A program made the translations under genes and the position numbers. From positions 1 through 61,358 of the forward strand of contig JAZGBI010000074.1 of NCBI GenBank assembly GCA_036476315.1: a stretch of DNA of 61,358 nt. The letters are read 5' to 3'. Below, one piece after another: positions 35,581-44,234 of this stretch. This stretch comes from Candidatus Neomarinimicrobiota bacterium (GTDB lineage: Bacteria > Fidelibacterota > Marinisomatia > Marinisomatales > S15-B10). Under the pieces are notes generated by a model, which had not been told where the DNA came from, searched no databases, and saw only the letters and a program-made list of their open reading frames with translations. Position 1 is the stretch's first letter. The number at the start of each line of letters is the position of its first letter.

Positions 35581-37480
35581 TCTCTTACCTGTTTTGGTGT
35601 GGCTGATGGCAGGAACGGCTGTCGCTCAGCAGGTTGTTCCGCCTCTCATCCCTGATGAACGGAGAGCATTCAACAGAGCCATAAGACTGGAAAGACTGAA
35701 GCAATTCCAGGCGGCTGAAGAAATCTACCGTGCACTGCTGGAAAGGAATCCCAGGAATTCCCGGGCATATCTCCAGCTCAAGACCCTCTACAGGAAACTC
35801 GAGAGACACTCGGAATTGGAAAGACTGATCCTGAACCGTCTCAAGGTCCTTCCTCATGATCTTCAGAGCCATGCTGAATTGGGAGAACTCTACTTCGACC
35901 GGGGAGAAAATGAAAAAGCCTCGGAATACTGGGAAGATATCCTGGTCCGGAATCCCCGTTCCCAGGTGGCGTACCGGGTCCTGATGCAAACGTTTCTGCG
36001 CCATCAACTGTATGAAAAGCTCGATGACCTGATTCTCCGGGGCCGGAAGGCTTTCAATGATCCATCCCTGTTCTCGTCCGATCTTGGTCTCATATACAGA
36101 AGGAACCACAACTGGGAGAAATCAGTCCACGAATATGTGACCTTTGCTGTATACCACCCAAAACAGATTCAAACCGTTTCATCACAACTCCTGAGAATGT
36201 CAGACGATGAGGAGAGCATACCGATCATAGAGGCAAAACTCGTGGAACGGATTCCCGAAAGTGAGGATGTCGTTCGGAACCTCTACTGTGACTTTCTTTT
36301 CAAAATGGGAAGATATGGCGACGCTTTTGACCAGCATCTCGCCCTGGGAACGGAGAGGGATAGGGATCTTGACAGGTGGCTTCGCTTTGCCAATAACCTG
36401 AGGAAAGAAAGTCAGTTGTCTCTGGCACTGAATGCCTTCTCCACTGTTCTCAGGAATATTCCGCAAGGAGCTCACCACCGCAAGTTGACCGGCCAGGCTC
36501 TGTACGGACTGGCTCTTACCTACGAGAGCCAGATTCTTCCAACAGAAACGGTTCCTTCCCTCGGAGAATACTTCCCCAACAATTTCTTCTTCGAAAGCGA
36601 CTTTCCTGGCGTTCATACAATCCACGCTCAGCCCCTGGAAGAGACGTTCACCCTCTACGATTCTATCCTGGTCTCGCTCCCATCAAGCACGTTTTCACCA
36701 CAGGCACATTATCGCCTGGGGGAGATCAAATACCGCATTACCGAGGACTACGACGGTGCTCTTGAATCCTTCCGTTCGGCGTACGCGATGTCAAAAGACG
36801 CCGATCTCAAGCGCAGTGCCAGCTTTAGAATCGGAGACGTTCTTATGGCCAAAGGGCAGTTCCCGGAAGCTCTCGACTATGTCCACGGGCAACTGAAAGC
36901 CACCGGCTCCCCCGTTGAGAAGAACAGATACCTTCTTAAGAAATGCCAGGTTCTTTTCCTGTCGGGCGAGCTCGATTCCACCCTGTTTCACCTCAACAGG
37001 TTGATATCACTCCTGGACATCACGGATGATCAGCTTAATGATGCACTGGAGCTTCGAGGCTTCATTGAGGAAAACTACGTCCGGCCCGGAGAAACTGCCA
37101 GGCAGGCCTTTCAGACCTATCTTGCGGGGGAGCGTTTACTGAGGCAGTCCAAAGTCGCTGAAGCGCAGAATGTTTTCAAAGAGATCGAGGAACTCTATCG
37201 CGACGCGCCAATCTCTGATGAAGCCATCTACCGCCATGCCGAGATCGACCTGTTGCTGGGAAACCATGAGAGTGCCGTATCAACCTTTGCCTTCTTGAAG
37301 GGTTCTCCACTTGGTGATCGAGCCACTGTCATGATCGGTGAGATCTATGAACGGTACCTTGAGGATAAAGAGGAGGCGATCAGGTGGTATTACGCCGTCC
37401 TCGAAGAACACCCCGGGAGTATGCTGGCTGAGCCGGTGAGGTACCGGATCCGGGAAATCGAGAAGGCAGCGTTGGATTGA
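35555..37480 (+). CDS. exported TPR-repeat protein
   Basis: This 641-residue protein starts with a signal peptide (LLPVLVWLMAGTAVAQQ) and is built from TPR-like helix pairs: AIRLERLKQFQAAEEIYRAL, SRAYLQLKTLYRKLER, SHAELGELYFDRGENEKASE, then YRLGEIKYRITEDYDGALES and others to the C-terminus. It has no enzyme motif and is probably a periplasmic scaffold. It overlaps the DUF4175-like gene by 26 bases and the next gene by 4, so all four are strongly coupled and probably form one complex. Confidence 0.82.
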   Translation: MRRQVKTDSLLPVLVWLMAGTAVAQQVVPPLIPDERRAFNRAIRLERLKQFQAAEEIYRALLERNPRNSRAYLQLKTLYRKLERHSELERLILNRLKVLPHDLQSHAELGELYFDRGENEKASEYWEDILVRNPRSQVAYRVLMQTFLRHQLYEKLDDLILRGRKAFNDPSLFSSDLGLIYRRNHNWEKSVHEYVTFAVYHPKQIQTVSSQLLRMSDDEESIPIIEAKLVERIPESEDVVRNLYCDFLFKMGRYGDAFDQHLALGTERDRDLDRWLRFANNLRKESQLSLALNAFSTVLRNIPQGAHHRKLTGQALYGLALTYESQILPTETVPSLGEYFPNNFFFESDFPGVHTIHAQPLEETFTLYDSILVSLPSSTFSPQAHYRLGEIKYRITEDYDGALESFRSAYAMSKDADLKRSASFRIGDVLMAKGQFPEALDYVHGQLKATGSPVEKNRYLLKKCQVLFLSGELDSTLFHLNRLISLLDITDDQLNDALELRGFIEENYVRPGETARQAFQTYLAGERLLRQSKVAEAQNVFKEIEELYRDAPISDEAIYRHAEIDLLLGNHESAVSTFAFLKGSPLGDRATVMIGEIYERYLEDKEEAIRWYYAVLEEHPGSMLAEPVRYRIREIEKAALD

Positions 37481-38727
37481 TCCGGTACTTCATCCCAGTC
37501 CTGCTAATACAGATAGTGTTCGCCCAGAAGGTACTCATCCCAATGGATCTCGCTCAAAAGGATCATCTGAAGGCTTACGGTATCGCCTACTGGGTCTTGA
37601 AACAGGACGTGAACGTGGAATGGCTCCTCAACTATAGAGGCGGTTCCTTCCTGCTGGATCATCTTCCATCCATTCTCAGGGAATGCCGAATAAGAGGCGT
37701 CACCACAGAGGAAGTTTCAGGTGAACAGGTGGTCTCCATTTATGGCGAAATCGACGCCAGTAATATGGAAGTTGTCCTGCTTGAGAAAGCTCCCCGGATT
37801 GCCATTTATACGCCTCCCAACAAACAGCCGTGGGACGATGCAGTTACCCTTGCCCTTTCCTATGCCGAAGTGGACTATGAGACTCTATGGGATGAAGAAG
37901 TTCTTCTGGGACGGCTTGAGACTTACGACTGGCTACATTTACACCATGAAGATTTTACCGGCCAGTATGGGAAGTTCTTCCGAAACTTTCACAACGCAAC
38001 ATGGTACATGGAACAGCAGAGACAATTCGAAGCCATGGCGACACAGTTGGGATTTCCCACCGTGCCGGAAGAAAAAAAGGCCGCGGCAAGAAAAATCAAA
38101 GGCTACGTTGCCGGTGGTGGCTTTCTCTTTTCCATGTGCTCCGCCACCGATTCCTATGACATCGCGCTGGCGGCAGAGGGAGTCGATATTGTTGAAACAT
38201 TGATCGACGGTACACCTGCCGACCCTGAGGCGCAGCAGAAGCTCGATTATTCCAAATGCTTGGTGTTTGAGAACTTTGGAATTATTCCCGATCCTTTCGT
38301 GTACGAATTCTCCGATATTGACCTCCCTCCCAGCGACCGTCCCACGTTCAGAGGACCGGAAGCCGACTACTTCACCCTGTTCAGCTTTTCGGCCAAATAC
38401 GATCCGGTGCCCACCATGCTGACTCAAAACCACCTTGACGTCATCAAGGGCTTCATGGGTCAGACCACCGGATTCCGCCGAGATCTTATCAAGAAACACG
38501 TGCTCATCATGGGCGAAGTGGAAGGTGGTGATCAGGTAAAATATGTTCACACAAACTATGGCCGGGGCAGCGTTACGTTTTTTGGGGGTCATGATCCCGA
38601 GGACTATCAACATTTCGTCGGTGATCCCCCCACGGATCTTTCCCTCCACCGAAACTCCCCGGGCTATCGTCTGATATTGAACAATATCCTATTTCCAGCC
38701 GCTCGTAAGAAAGAGCGAAAAACATAA
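37477..38727 (+). CDS. exported GATase-like protein (often labelled asparagine synthetase B)
   Basis: This 416-residue protein has a short signal peptide (YFIPVLLIQIVFAQ) followed by the hallmark KVLIPMDLAQKDHLKAYGIAY and VEWLLNYRGGSFLLD. Databases often call this family asparagine synthetase B, but it lacks the synthetase domains. The part around GYVAGGGFLFSMCSATDSYD resembles the elbow of a class-I glutamine-amidotransferase-like fold, with a Cys present. FFGGHDPEDYQH and HRNSPGYRLILNNILFPAA follow. It lies last in the four-gene overlapping set, and like DUF4159 may be a non-catalytic or unusual exported member of that fold. Confidence 0.7.
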   Translation: MIRYFIPVLLIQIVFAQKVLIPMDLAQKDHLKAYGIAYWVLKQDVNVEWLLNYRGGSFLLDHLPSILRECRIRGVTTEEVSGEQVVSIYGEIDASNMEVVLLEKAPRIAIYTPPNKQPWDDAVTLALSYAEVDYETLWDEEVLLGRLETYDWLHLHHEDFTGQYGKFFRNFHNATWYMEQQRQFEAMATQLGFPTVPEEKKAAARKIKGYVAGGGFLFSMCSATDSYDIALAAEGVDIVETLIDGTPADPEAQQKLDYSKCLVFENFGIIPDPFVYEFSDIDLPPSDRPTFRGPEADYFTLFSFSAKYDPVPTMLTQNHLDVIKGFMGQTTGFRRDLIKKHVLIMGEVEGGDQVKYVHTNYGRGSVTFFGGHDPEDYQHFVGDPPTDLSLHRNSPGYRLILNNILFPAARKKERKT

Positions 38728-38745
38728 CCACCGGCACCTGCATTT

Positions 38746-38825
38746 TAGCCACAGAGATCACAGAGCGTATACATTAATCCTAAGTTTATATTTGTTATGA
38801 TTCTCTGTGTCCTCTGTGGTTCCAT
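38746..38825. repeat. inverted CCACAGAG-type dispersed repeat
   Basis: AGCCACAGAGATCACAGAG at the left (about 38747) faces TCTCTGTGTCCTCTGTGGTT at the right (38802-38821), forming an imperfect inverted repeat of roughly 75 bases. Single-arm relatives lie near 12386 and 27394. It may be a MITE-like element; the family identity is unknown. Confidence 0.6.
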
Positions 38826-38910
38826 GGCAAATAGTGCAAGTTAGATCCTTGTTGACTTGATTCACCTATCCGCGGAACATACTTTTTAACAAGATAACAG
38901 GGTCCTACAA

Positions 38911-39363
38911 ATGCTTTTATCCAAATCGAGTGAATTCGCCATTCAGGCCATGGCCTTCCTTGGGGGGATGGACTCCCCCGATCCGGTTATTATTGGAGAG
39001 ATAGCAAGAGTATACGAAATCCCCAGACAATTCCTGTCAAAGATCACCCTGGTGCTCGTCAAACACGAACTTCTTAAGACCCACAGGGGTTGTAAAGGAG
39101 GAGTCACGCTTGCCAGGCCGGCCGAGGACATATTCCTCTCGGAGATCGTACTCGCCGTCTAATGACCCGCTCCTGAGACGGAGCCGTGCCTCTTTGGATT
39201 TGATGTCTGTACCGAGGAACGCCCGTGTCCCCTCCACCCACACTGGAAAGCGATACGGGACAGAATCAAACAAATGCTGGAAGACGAGAGCCTGGACCAC
39301 TTCGGCAGGGAACTCCTCAGGTCGGGCAAGGGAAGATCCTCCGCGCACCTTTCCTTCTCATAA
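38911..39363 (+). pseudogene. Rrf2-family regulator interrupted by two tandem stop codons
   Basis: The first 83 codons give an Rrf2 winged helix (SKSSEFAIQAMAFL, IPRQFLSKITLVLVKHELL, KGGVTLARPAEDIFLSEIV). TAA TGA (39160-39165) then interrupts the frame. In the same frame, after the stops, comes EPCLFGFDVCTEERPCPLHP and a helix ending at TAA 39361. This aligns without gaps to the intact paralogue at 51135, including the three Fe-S-type cysteines (C-x6-C-x5-C). The total length matches (150 against 149 codons). It is a recent pseudogene, or two sequencing errors, or a short DNA-binding-only protein. The upstream GATAAC-GGTCCT context is shared with the paralogue. Confidence 0.8.
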
Positions 39364-39417
39364 CTCATTTTTGCGTTGCATCTTAGTAAATCCCCGTAGC
39401 TAATTTACAGTCAGAAT

Positions 39418-39569
39418 GCTGTGCGAAATCTCCTACCATCCTGGCCATGGACACTTCGACATGCTGGCGCATGAGCACTTCTTCTACGGAAAACTGGAAG
39501 ATTCGCCATTCATACACCGACGAAATGCTTGAGGAGAATCAGGCCCGACTTGAAGGCCTCCCCGTCTAG
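39418..39569 (+). pseudogene. decayed C-terminal fragment of a TrpB2-type tryptophan synthase beta chain
   Basis: One frame gives HPGHGHFDMLAHEHFFYGKL and EDSPF, then a shifted frame gives YTDEMLEENQARLEGLPV and a stop at 39567. This matches the way TrpB2-type beta chains end (SGHGHFDM, GKLEDY and a short charged helix); the match is from memory. The upstream part of the gene is absent. The remainder of 39364-39764 holds no recognisable gene. Confidence 0.5.
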
Positions 39570-39764
39570 AGCCGTTGCTACATCACCGGTGAAGACCGGA
39601 TTCAACGGGCAATTGGAGGTACTTCGAACGATCATAATGCCTTAATTTCTGCCTGAGCTCTTCGCGATCATTCCGTGATATTTTGAGCCTGTTGTCACCG
39701 TCAAGAATCTGAAAACTGTCTCGGGATTCTCGGGAAAAGACGAAGGACTTAAGGGAGGTTATTC

Positions 39765-40796
39765 ATGTCTCGTGAGATCCACGACGTATTCGTAACTCGG
39801 ACAATCCCTCTTGACGGAATTCGTGTTCTTGAGGATGAATGTGATTACAGGATTTGGTCAGGACCTGAGGACGGAAGTCCGGACCAGGCCACGATCCTGG
39901 AAGAAGTGAGGAATTGCCGGGTACTTCTGTCGCTCCTTACTGAAAAGATCGACCGTCCCATTCTCGAGGCGAATGAAAGTCTCCTGGGTGTGGCAAACTA
40001 CGCTGTCGGTTTCGACAATATCGAAATAGAGACAGCCACATCCCTGGGAATTCCGGTGACGAATACACCGGGAATATTGACCGAGACGACAGCGGATCTT
40101 GCCTGGGTTCTCCTAATGGCGGTTGCCCGTCGAATTCCCGAGGCTCACAACTACACAATGGCAGGAAAATACAATATCTGGAGTCCCAGTCTTCTTCTGG
40201 GCGAGGACATTGGTCCGGGTCCCAGGAACGAACCCAAGACCCTGGGAATTGTAGGCTACGGCAGAATCGGTCGGGGAGTCCACCGTCGGGCAACAGGATT
40301 CAGCATGCGCGTCCTCGCCTATGATCCCTGGGCGAAGGATACCGTCCTTCAGTCAGAAGGGGTAGAATATGCCGACTTTCCCCACCTCCTCGAACAGAGT
40401 GACTTTGTCACGCTCCACTGCAATCTTACCCAGGAAACTCACCATCTGATTGGAAGGAAAGAACTGGAAAGAATGAAGAACACAGCCTACCTGGTCAACA
40501 CGTCCCGTGGACCTGTGATCGATGAGAAAGCGCTGGTCTGGGCCTTGAAAAACAACAAAATTGCCGGGGCGGGCCTGGACGTCTATGAGGAAGAGCCGAA
40601 ATTGGCGGAAGGACTTGCCGAACTCCGGAATGTTGTCTTACTTCCCCATGTGGCGAGTGCAAGCAGAGCCACCAGGGGTGAAATGGCAATCGTGGCTGCT
40701 CGCAATGCCCTCGCACTCTTGCGAAAGGAGCGCGCCCCCAATACTGTGAATCCAGACGTTTACGACACGGAAGCCTTCCGGAAACGGATCGGGTAG
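39765..40796 (+). CDS. D-2-hydroxyacid dehydrogenase (glyoxylate/hydroxypyruvate reductase type)
   Basis: This 343-residue NAD(P)-dependent enzyme has the catalytic-domain start VFVTRTIPLDGIRVLED, the nucleotide-binding GIVGYGRIGRGVHRRA followed by the acidic YDPWAKD (favours NAD), and the catalytic Arg in LVNTSRGPVIDEKAL, Glu in YEEEPKLAEG and His in LLPHVASAS. It interconverts a 2-keto acid and its D-2-hydroxy acid. With the glycerate kinase one base downstream, hydroxypyruvate to glycerate is the likely reaction. The ribosome site GGGAGG precedes ATG. Confidence 0.88.
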   Translation: MSREIHDVFVTRTIPLDGIRVLEDECDYRIWSGPEDGSPDQATILEEVRNCRVLLSLLTEKIDRPILEANESLLGVANYAVGFDNIEIETATSLGIPVTNTPGILTETTADLAWVLLMAVARRIPEAHNYTMAGKYNIWSPSLLLGEDIGPGPRNEPKTLGIVGYGRIGRGVHRRATGFSMRVLAYDPWAKDTVLQSEGVEYADFPHLLEQSDFVTLHCNLTQETHHLIGRKELERMKNTAYLVNTSRGPVIDEKALVWALKNNKIAGAGLDVYEEEPKLAEGLAELRNVVLLPHVASASRATRGEMAIVAARNALALLRKERAPNTVNPDVYDTEAFRKRIG

Positions 40797-40797
40797 G

Positions 40798-42120
40798 GTG
40801 GCGCTGGCCCGTCCAGAAGATCGCAGTCAGCTCGAACTACTTTTTCGAACCGGCGTCGAAGCCGTCGACGCTGGGACCTCCACCGCACGCTTTCTGAAGA
40901 CGGATTCCGGCTTCCTCGAGATCGGTGGATTCAAAATCTCCCGGCCTAACCTCAAAAAGATCTGGATTCTTGGCGGTGGCAAAGCCACCGCGGCCATGGC
41001 AAAAGTGGCGGAAGAATTTTTCCTGGAAGAGATGCCACAGGCCTTTGCCGGGGGAGTAATCGTGGTAAAAGAGGGACACGGCCTTCCTCTTGAGCATGTT
41101 CGCTGCCGGGAGGCAAGCCATCCCGTTCCCAATAGCCAGGGTGAAAAGGGTGCCATTGAGCTTCTCAAACAGGTGGCCGGAACCGAGCCGGATGATCTCA
41201 TTCTCTTTCTCCTGTCTGGAGGAGCCTCCGCCCTGCTACCCTTACCGGCAAAGGGTATCCCCCTTGCCAGTAAGATGTCCATGACCCGCACACTTCTGGA
41301 ATGTGGGGCCGACATCCACGAAATCAATGCCCTGCGAAAACACTGCTCCAGGATCAAAGGGGGGAAACTGGTCCGGGCTGCTCCCGGAGCCGTATGGGTC
41401 ACCCTGGCTATCTCGGACGTACCCGGCGATTCACCGGAAACTATCGGATCGGGTCCCACTGTGGGAGACCCTACGACTCTTAATGACTGTTGGTCCATTG
41501 TCAGAAAATATGGCATTGAACGAAAACTGTCCCCGGAGATACTGGAACATCTGCAGCGGGAAAGTTCGGAAACCCCCAAGCCCGGTGATGAACTGTTTTC
41601 TCGAACGTACTACCAGGTTATGGCCAGAAACAAGGACGCGGTAAACGCTGCAGTAAAGAAAGCAATCGGTCTGAACTACCCGACCGTCCCGGAATCACGC
41701 TTCCTGTCAGATGACATATCTCAGGTCACCGAATTCTGGAAAAAACTGAAAGAGAGATGTGACAGGGAGATGAAAAAGCCCTTCGCAGCGATCGTTGGAG
41801 GAGAACCGACGGTGGAGGTCAAAGGTCCAGGAAAGGGAGGACGGAACATGGAACTGGCCTTGAGACTGGCCGGGATGCTGCCGGGGAAGTTCTCCTTCCT
41901 CTCTGCAGGAACGGACGGGACCGACGGTCCCACGGATGCGGCGGGGGCTTTTGTGGATGAAACGACCATTCCCAGGGCCAGGAAAATGGGAATGGAGTGG
42001 CATGAGTATCTCGAACGAAATGATTCATACCCATTCTTTGAAAAAATAGGAGACCTTTTCGTAACGGGTCCCACCGGGACAAATGTCATGGACCTTCAAA
42101 TGCTCCTGGTACGGCAATAG
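40798..42120 (+). CDS. glycerate 2-kinase (DUF4147/MOFRL type)
   Basis: This 440-residue protein has the DUF4147 fold (KIWILGGGKATAAMAKVAEE, ILFLLSGGASALLPLPAKGI, INALRKHCSRIKGG, VSDVPGDS-like SDVPGDSPETIGSGP) and the MOFRL C-domain (GGEPTVEVKGPGKGGRNMEL, SAGTDGTDGPTDAAGAFVD, GTNVMDLQML). This class phosphorylates D-glycerate to 2-phosphoglycerate; older annotation calls it hydroxypyruvate reductase. The start is GTG immediately after the dehydrogenase gene. The two genes would take hydroxypyruvate into glycolysis. Confidence 0.92.
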   Translation: MALARPEDRSQLELLFRTGVEAVDAGTSTARFLKTDSGFLEIGGFKISRPNLKKIWILGGGKATAAMAKVAEEFFLEEMPQAFAGGVIVVKEGHGLPLEHVRCREASHPVPNSQGEKGAIELLKQVAGTEPDDLILFLLSGGASALLPLPAKGIPLASKMSMTRTLLECGADIHEINALRKHCSRIKGGKLVRAAPGAVWVTLAISDVPGDSPETIGSGPTVGDPTTLNDCWSIVRKYGIERKLSPEILEHLQRESSETPKPGDELFSRTYYQVMARNKDAVNAAVKKAIGLNYPTVPESRFLSDDISQVTEFWKKLKERCDREMKKPFAAIVGGEPTVEVKGPGKGGRNMELALRLAGMLPGKFSFLSAGTDGTDGPTDAAGAFVDETTIPRARKMGMEWHEYLERNDSYPFFEKIGDLFVTGPTGTNVMDLQMLLVRQ

Positions 42121-42257
42121 AACATGGATTCAACCATCCTTCTTCCAGCGGCCGCTTCTATCGGCTTTGTCCATATCATCTCGGATCCCGACCCTTATTT
42201 ACCCTTTTTCACGATGGCCCACGCTCGAAACAGCATTCATCACCATTCGCTTCGATA

Positions 42258-44228
42258 TTACTCCGACGTATCCACTCCCGACGCGCCGCCGCTCTCCTTC
42301 TCCACCCATTCCTTCGTCTCCCGCTTCGCTTCGTCCAGATGCTTGGGATGTTCGTGGGCGTACATATCCTCGGGCATCCGGCCGGTCATCCAGGACGGAT
42401 TCATCGGATAGACGTGAGGATTGAAGACAGTGGACCATAAATGCCATACGAAGACTGCCAGAGTTGCGAGCCAGGCCTCCCAGTAGTGGATGACCAGTGA
42501 GACATCGAGCACCCCTCTTGGCAAGAACTGGACAATGTAATTGTCAAACCACAGAAGCAAACCTGTACCGATCATGACGACCGTGCCCCAGGCCAGGGCC
42601 CAGTATTCAGCTTTTTCAATATAACTGAACCGCTTGAATTGGGGCGTTTTGTCCACGCGGCCAAGATTGTACAGGATTCGTTGCCAGAATTCCCTGAAAT
42701 CGTGTACCCGTGGCCAGATGTCTTTAACAAACCTGCTTCCCCGCGGTGTGAAAAGGTAAAATACGTGCCAGAGAGCGGTAATCATGAAAACTACGGCCGC
42801 GTACCGGTGGACCGTTCCCCGAAATTCAAAACCTCCACTCCAGCCAAAGATAAGCGTGGAAATCCACGATTCACTGAAGCGAAGGGAAAATCCCGAAATG
42901 ATGAGAACAATAAAGCTGATCATGAGCAGCGAGTGCTGCCACACCTCGCCAGGGGTCATTCGCCGGACCTGGGGCTTGGCCATGACCAGGCGAATCTGTC
43001 TGATGAGATCAATAACCCAGTGTATCACCATCAATCCAATGATAACAATAATGGCCGCGATATAGATCTTCTCAACCACGTCCGCAGCTGGAGTTCGAAG
43101 ACCCTCGCCACTGATGCCATGAATGGGCGTAGCGGCTAGCTCGGCAGAAATCCCCGGATGACATTCTCCACACGTGGTACGAAGGTTACTGGGATGAATG
43201 GTTGATGTGGGAGCTGAACTGGGAAGGATCCTGTGAACTCCATGGCAGGAGGCACAGTTGGCAACCCTCACATCCCCAGCTTTACTCTTCAAACCGTGAT
43301 AACTGTCAATAAACGTGACCAGCCGTCCCATGGGTAATCCGTACTTCTCATTCAATCGTGTGGACTCATGACACGGGGAACAGGTCACCTCAGCCACCCG
43401 GGCCCGGGATACCGGGGAACGTGGGTCAGAAGGAGAAATAATTCCGTGCTCCCCGTGGCAATCAGTGCATACCGGTGCATCCGTTTCACCTCTTGCGACC
43501 AGCTTCCCGTGAATGCCTTCCCAGAAGTCACTTTCAATCCCTTTATGGCATTCGCCGCAAGTTTTCGGTATGTTAAAGTGATTTACCGCTGACTCCCGAT
43601 TTCCAGGCGAGAATATCCTGTGGGCGCTCCCTCCAGTTGAGTGACAATCATTACAGGTGGCCGCAACATAGATCCCCCCTCGTGTCGCTTTCCCGTGGAT
43701 ACTGTTTTCATACACCTCAACGGGATGGTCGAGAAGCAGCTCGTATTTCCTTGTCAAATCTAGATCTTCGTGGCAGATGCCGCACGTACCGGGCAGATTC
43801 ACCGGGTGAACTTTCGACAATTTGGCAGTCGAGGGAAGAATGTCGTGGTCGCCATGACAGCTTGCGCATGACGGTATGTCCTCTGTCTCTTCCACTTCCA
43901 GTCTTCCGTGGATTTTGTACTCTTCTGATTCCTTTTCATGACAGCCTCGACACTCCTCATCTCCTACGAGTAACCCCGTATCCTTCCGGTGGGGCATCGT
44001 ATCTTTGTCTCCATGACAGTCGAGGCAACCGATGTCTTCATGCGAAGAGTGAGAAATGTCTTCAGCAATAACAGTCTCGTGGGCTCCCGTCTCATGGCAC
44101 TCAACGCAGGAGCCTTCATCGATGGGTTCATACTCCTCTTCCCCCTGGCCGTGAATGAACCCGCAAGAAAAAAGAATAATTGCAACGGTGCAGACCCATT
44201 GCCTTTGGATCTCTTTACCTGTCACCAT
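42258..44228 (-). CDS. 11-haem cytochrome c fused to a membrane cytochrome b
   Basis: This 656-residue protein has an N-terminal membrane signal (WVCTVAIILFSCGFIHG) and eleven CXXCH haem motifs over about 370 residues (CVECH, CLDCH, CRGCH, CASCH, CGICH, CNDCH, CGECH, CTDCH, CSPCH, CASCH, CGECH). The last 270 residues form a four-or-more-segment cytochrome b561/formate-dehydrogenase-gamma-like domain with membrane His residues (VIHWVIDLI, GTVHRYAAVVFMITALWHVF, WHLWSTVFNPH). It could pass electrons between the quinone pool and periplasmic haems. It is the last gene of the cluster, 6 bases after the NapC-like gene. Confidence 0.88.
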   Translation of the reverse strand: MVTGKEIQRQWVCTVAIILFSCGFIHGQGEEEYEPIDEGSCVECHETGAHETVIAEDISHSSHEDIGCLDCHGDKDTMPHRKDTGLLVGDEECRGCHEKESEEYKIHGRLEVEETEDIPSCASCHGDHDILPSTAKLSKVHPVNLPGTCGICHEDLDLTRKYELLLDHPVEVYENSIHGKATRGGIYVAATCNDCHSTGGSAHRIFSPGNRESAVNHFNIPKTCGECHKGIESDFWEGIHGKLVARGETDAPVCTDCHGEHGIISPSDPRSPVSRARVAEVTCSPCHESTRLNEKYGLPMGRLVTFIDSYHGLKSKAGDVRVANCASCHGVHRILPSSAPTSTIHPSNLRTTCGECHPGISAELAATPIHGISGEGLRTPAADVVEKIYIAAIIVIIGLMVIHWVIDLIRQIRLVMAKPQVRRMTPGEVWQHSLLMISFIVLIISGFSLRFSESWISTLIFGWSGGFEFRGTVHRYAAVVFMITALWHVFYLFTPRGSRFVKDIWPRVHDFREFWQRILYNLGRVDKTPQFKRFSYIEKAEYWALAWGTVVMIGTGLLLWFDNYIVQFLPRGVLDVSLVIHYWEAWLATLAVFVWHLWSTVFNPHVYPMNPSWMTGRMPEDMYAHEHPKHLDEAKRETKEWVEKESGGASGVDTSE

Positions 44229-44234
44229 TTGATT

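Noticed and set aside
37477-38727. Asparagine synthetase B
   Set aside because: It lacks the N-terminal Cys glutaminase and the synthetase ATP-binding motif and is exported; the common label appears wrong.
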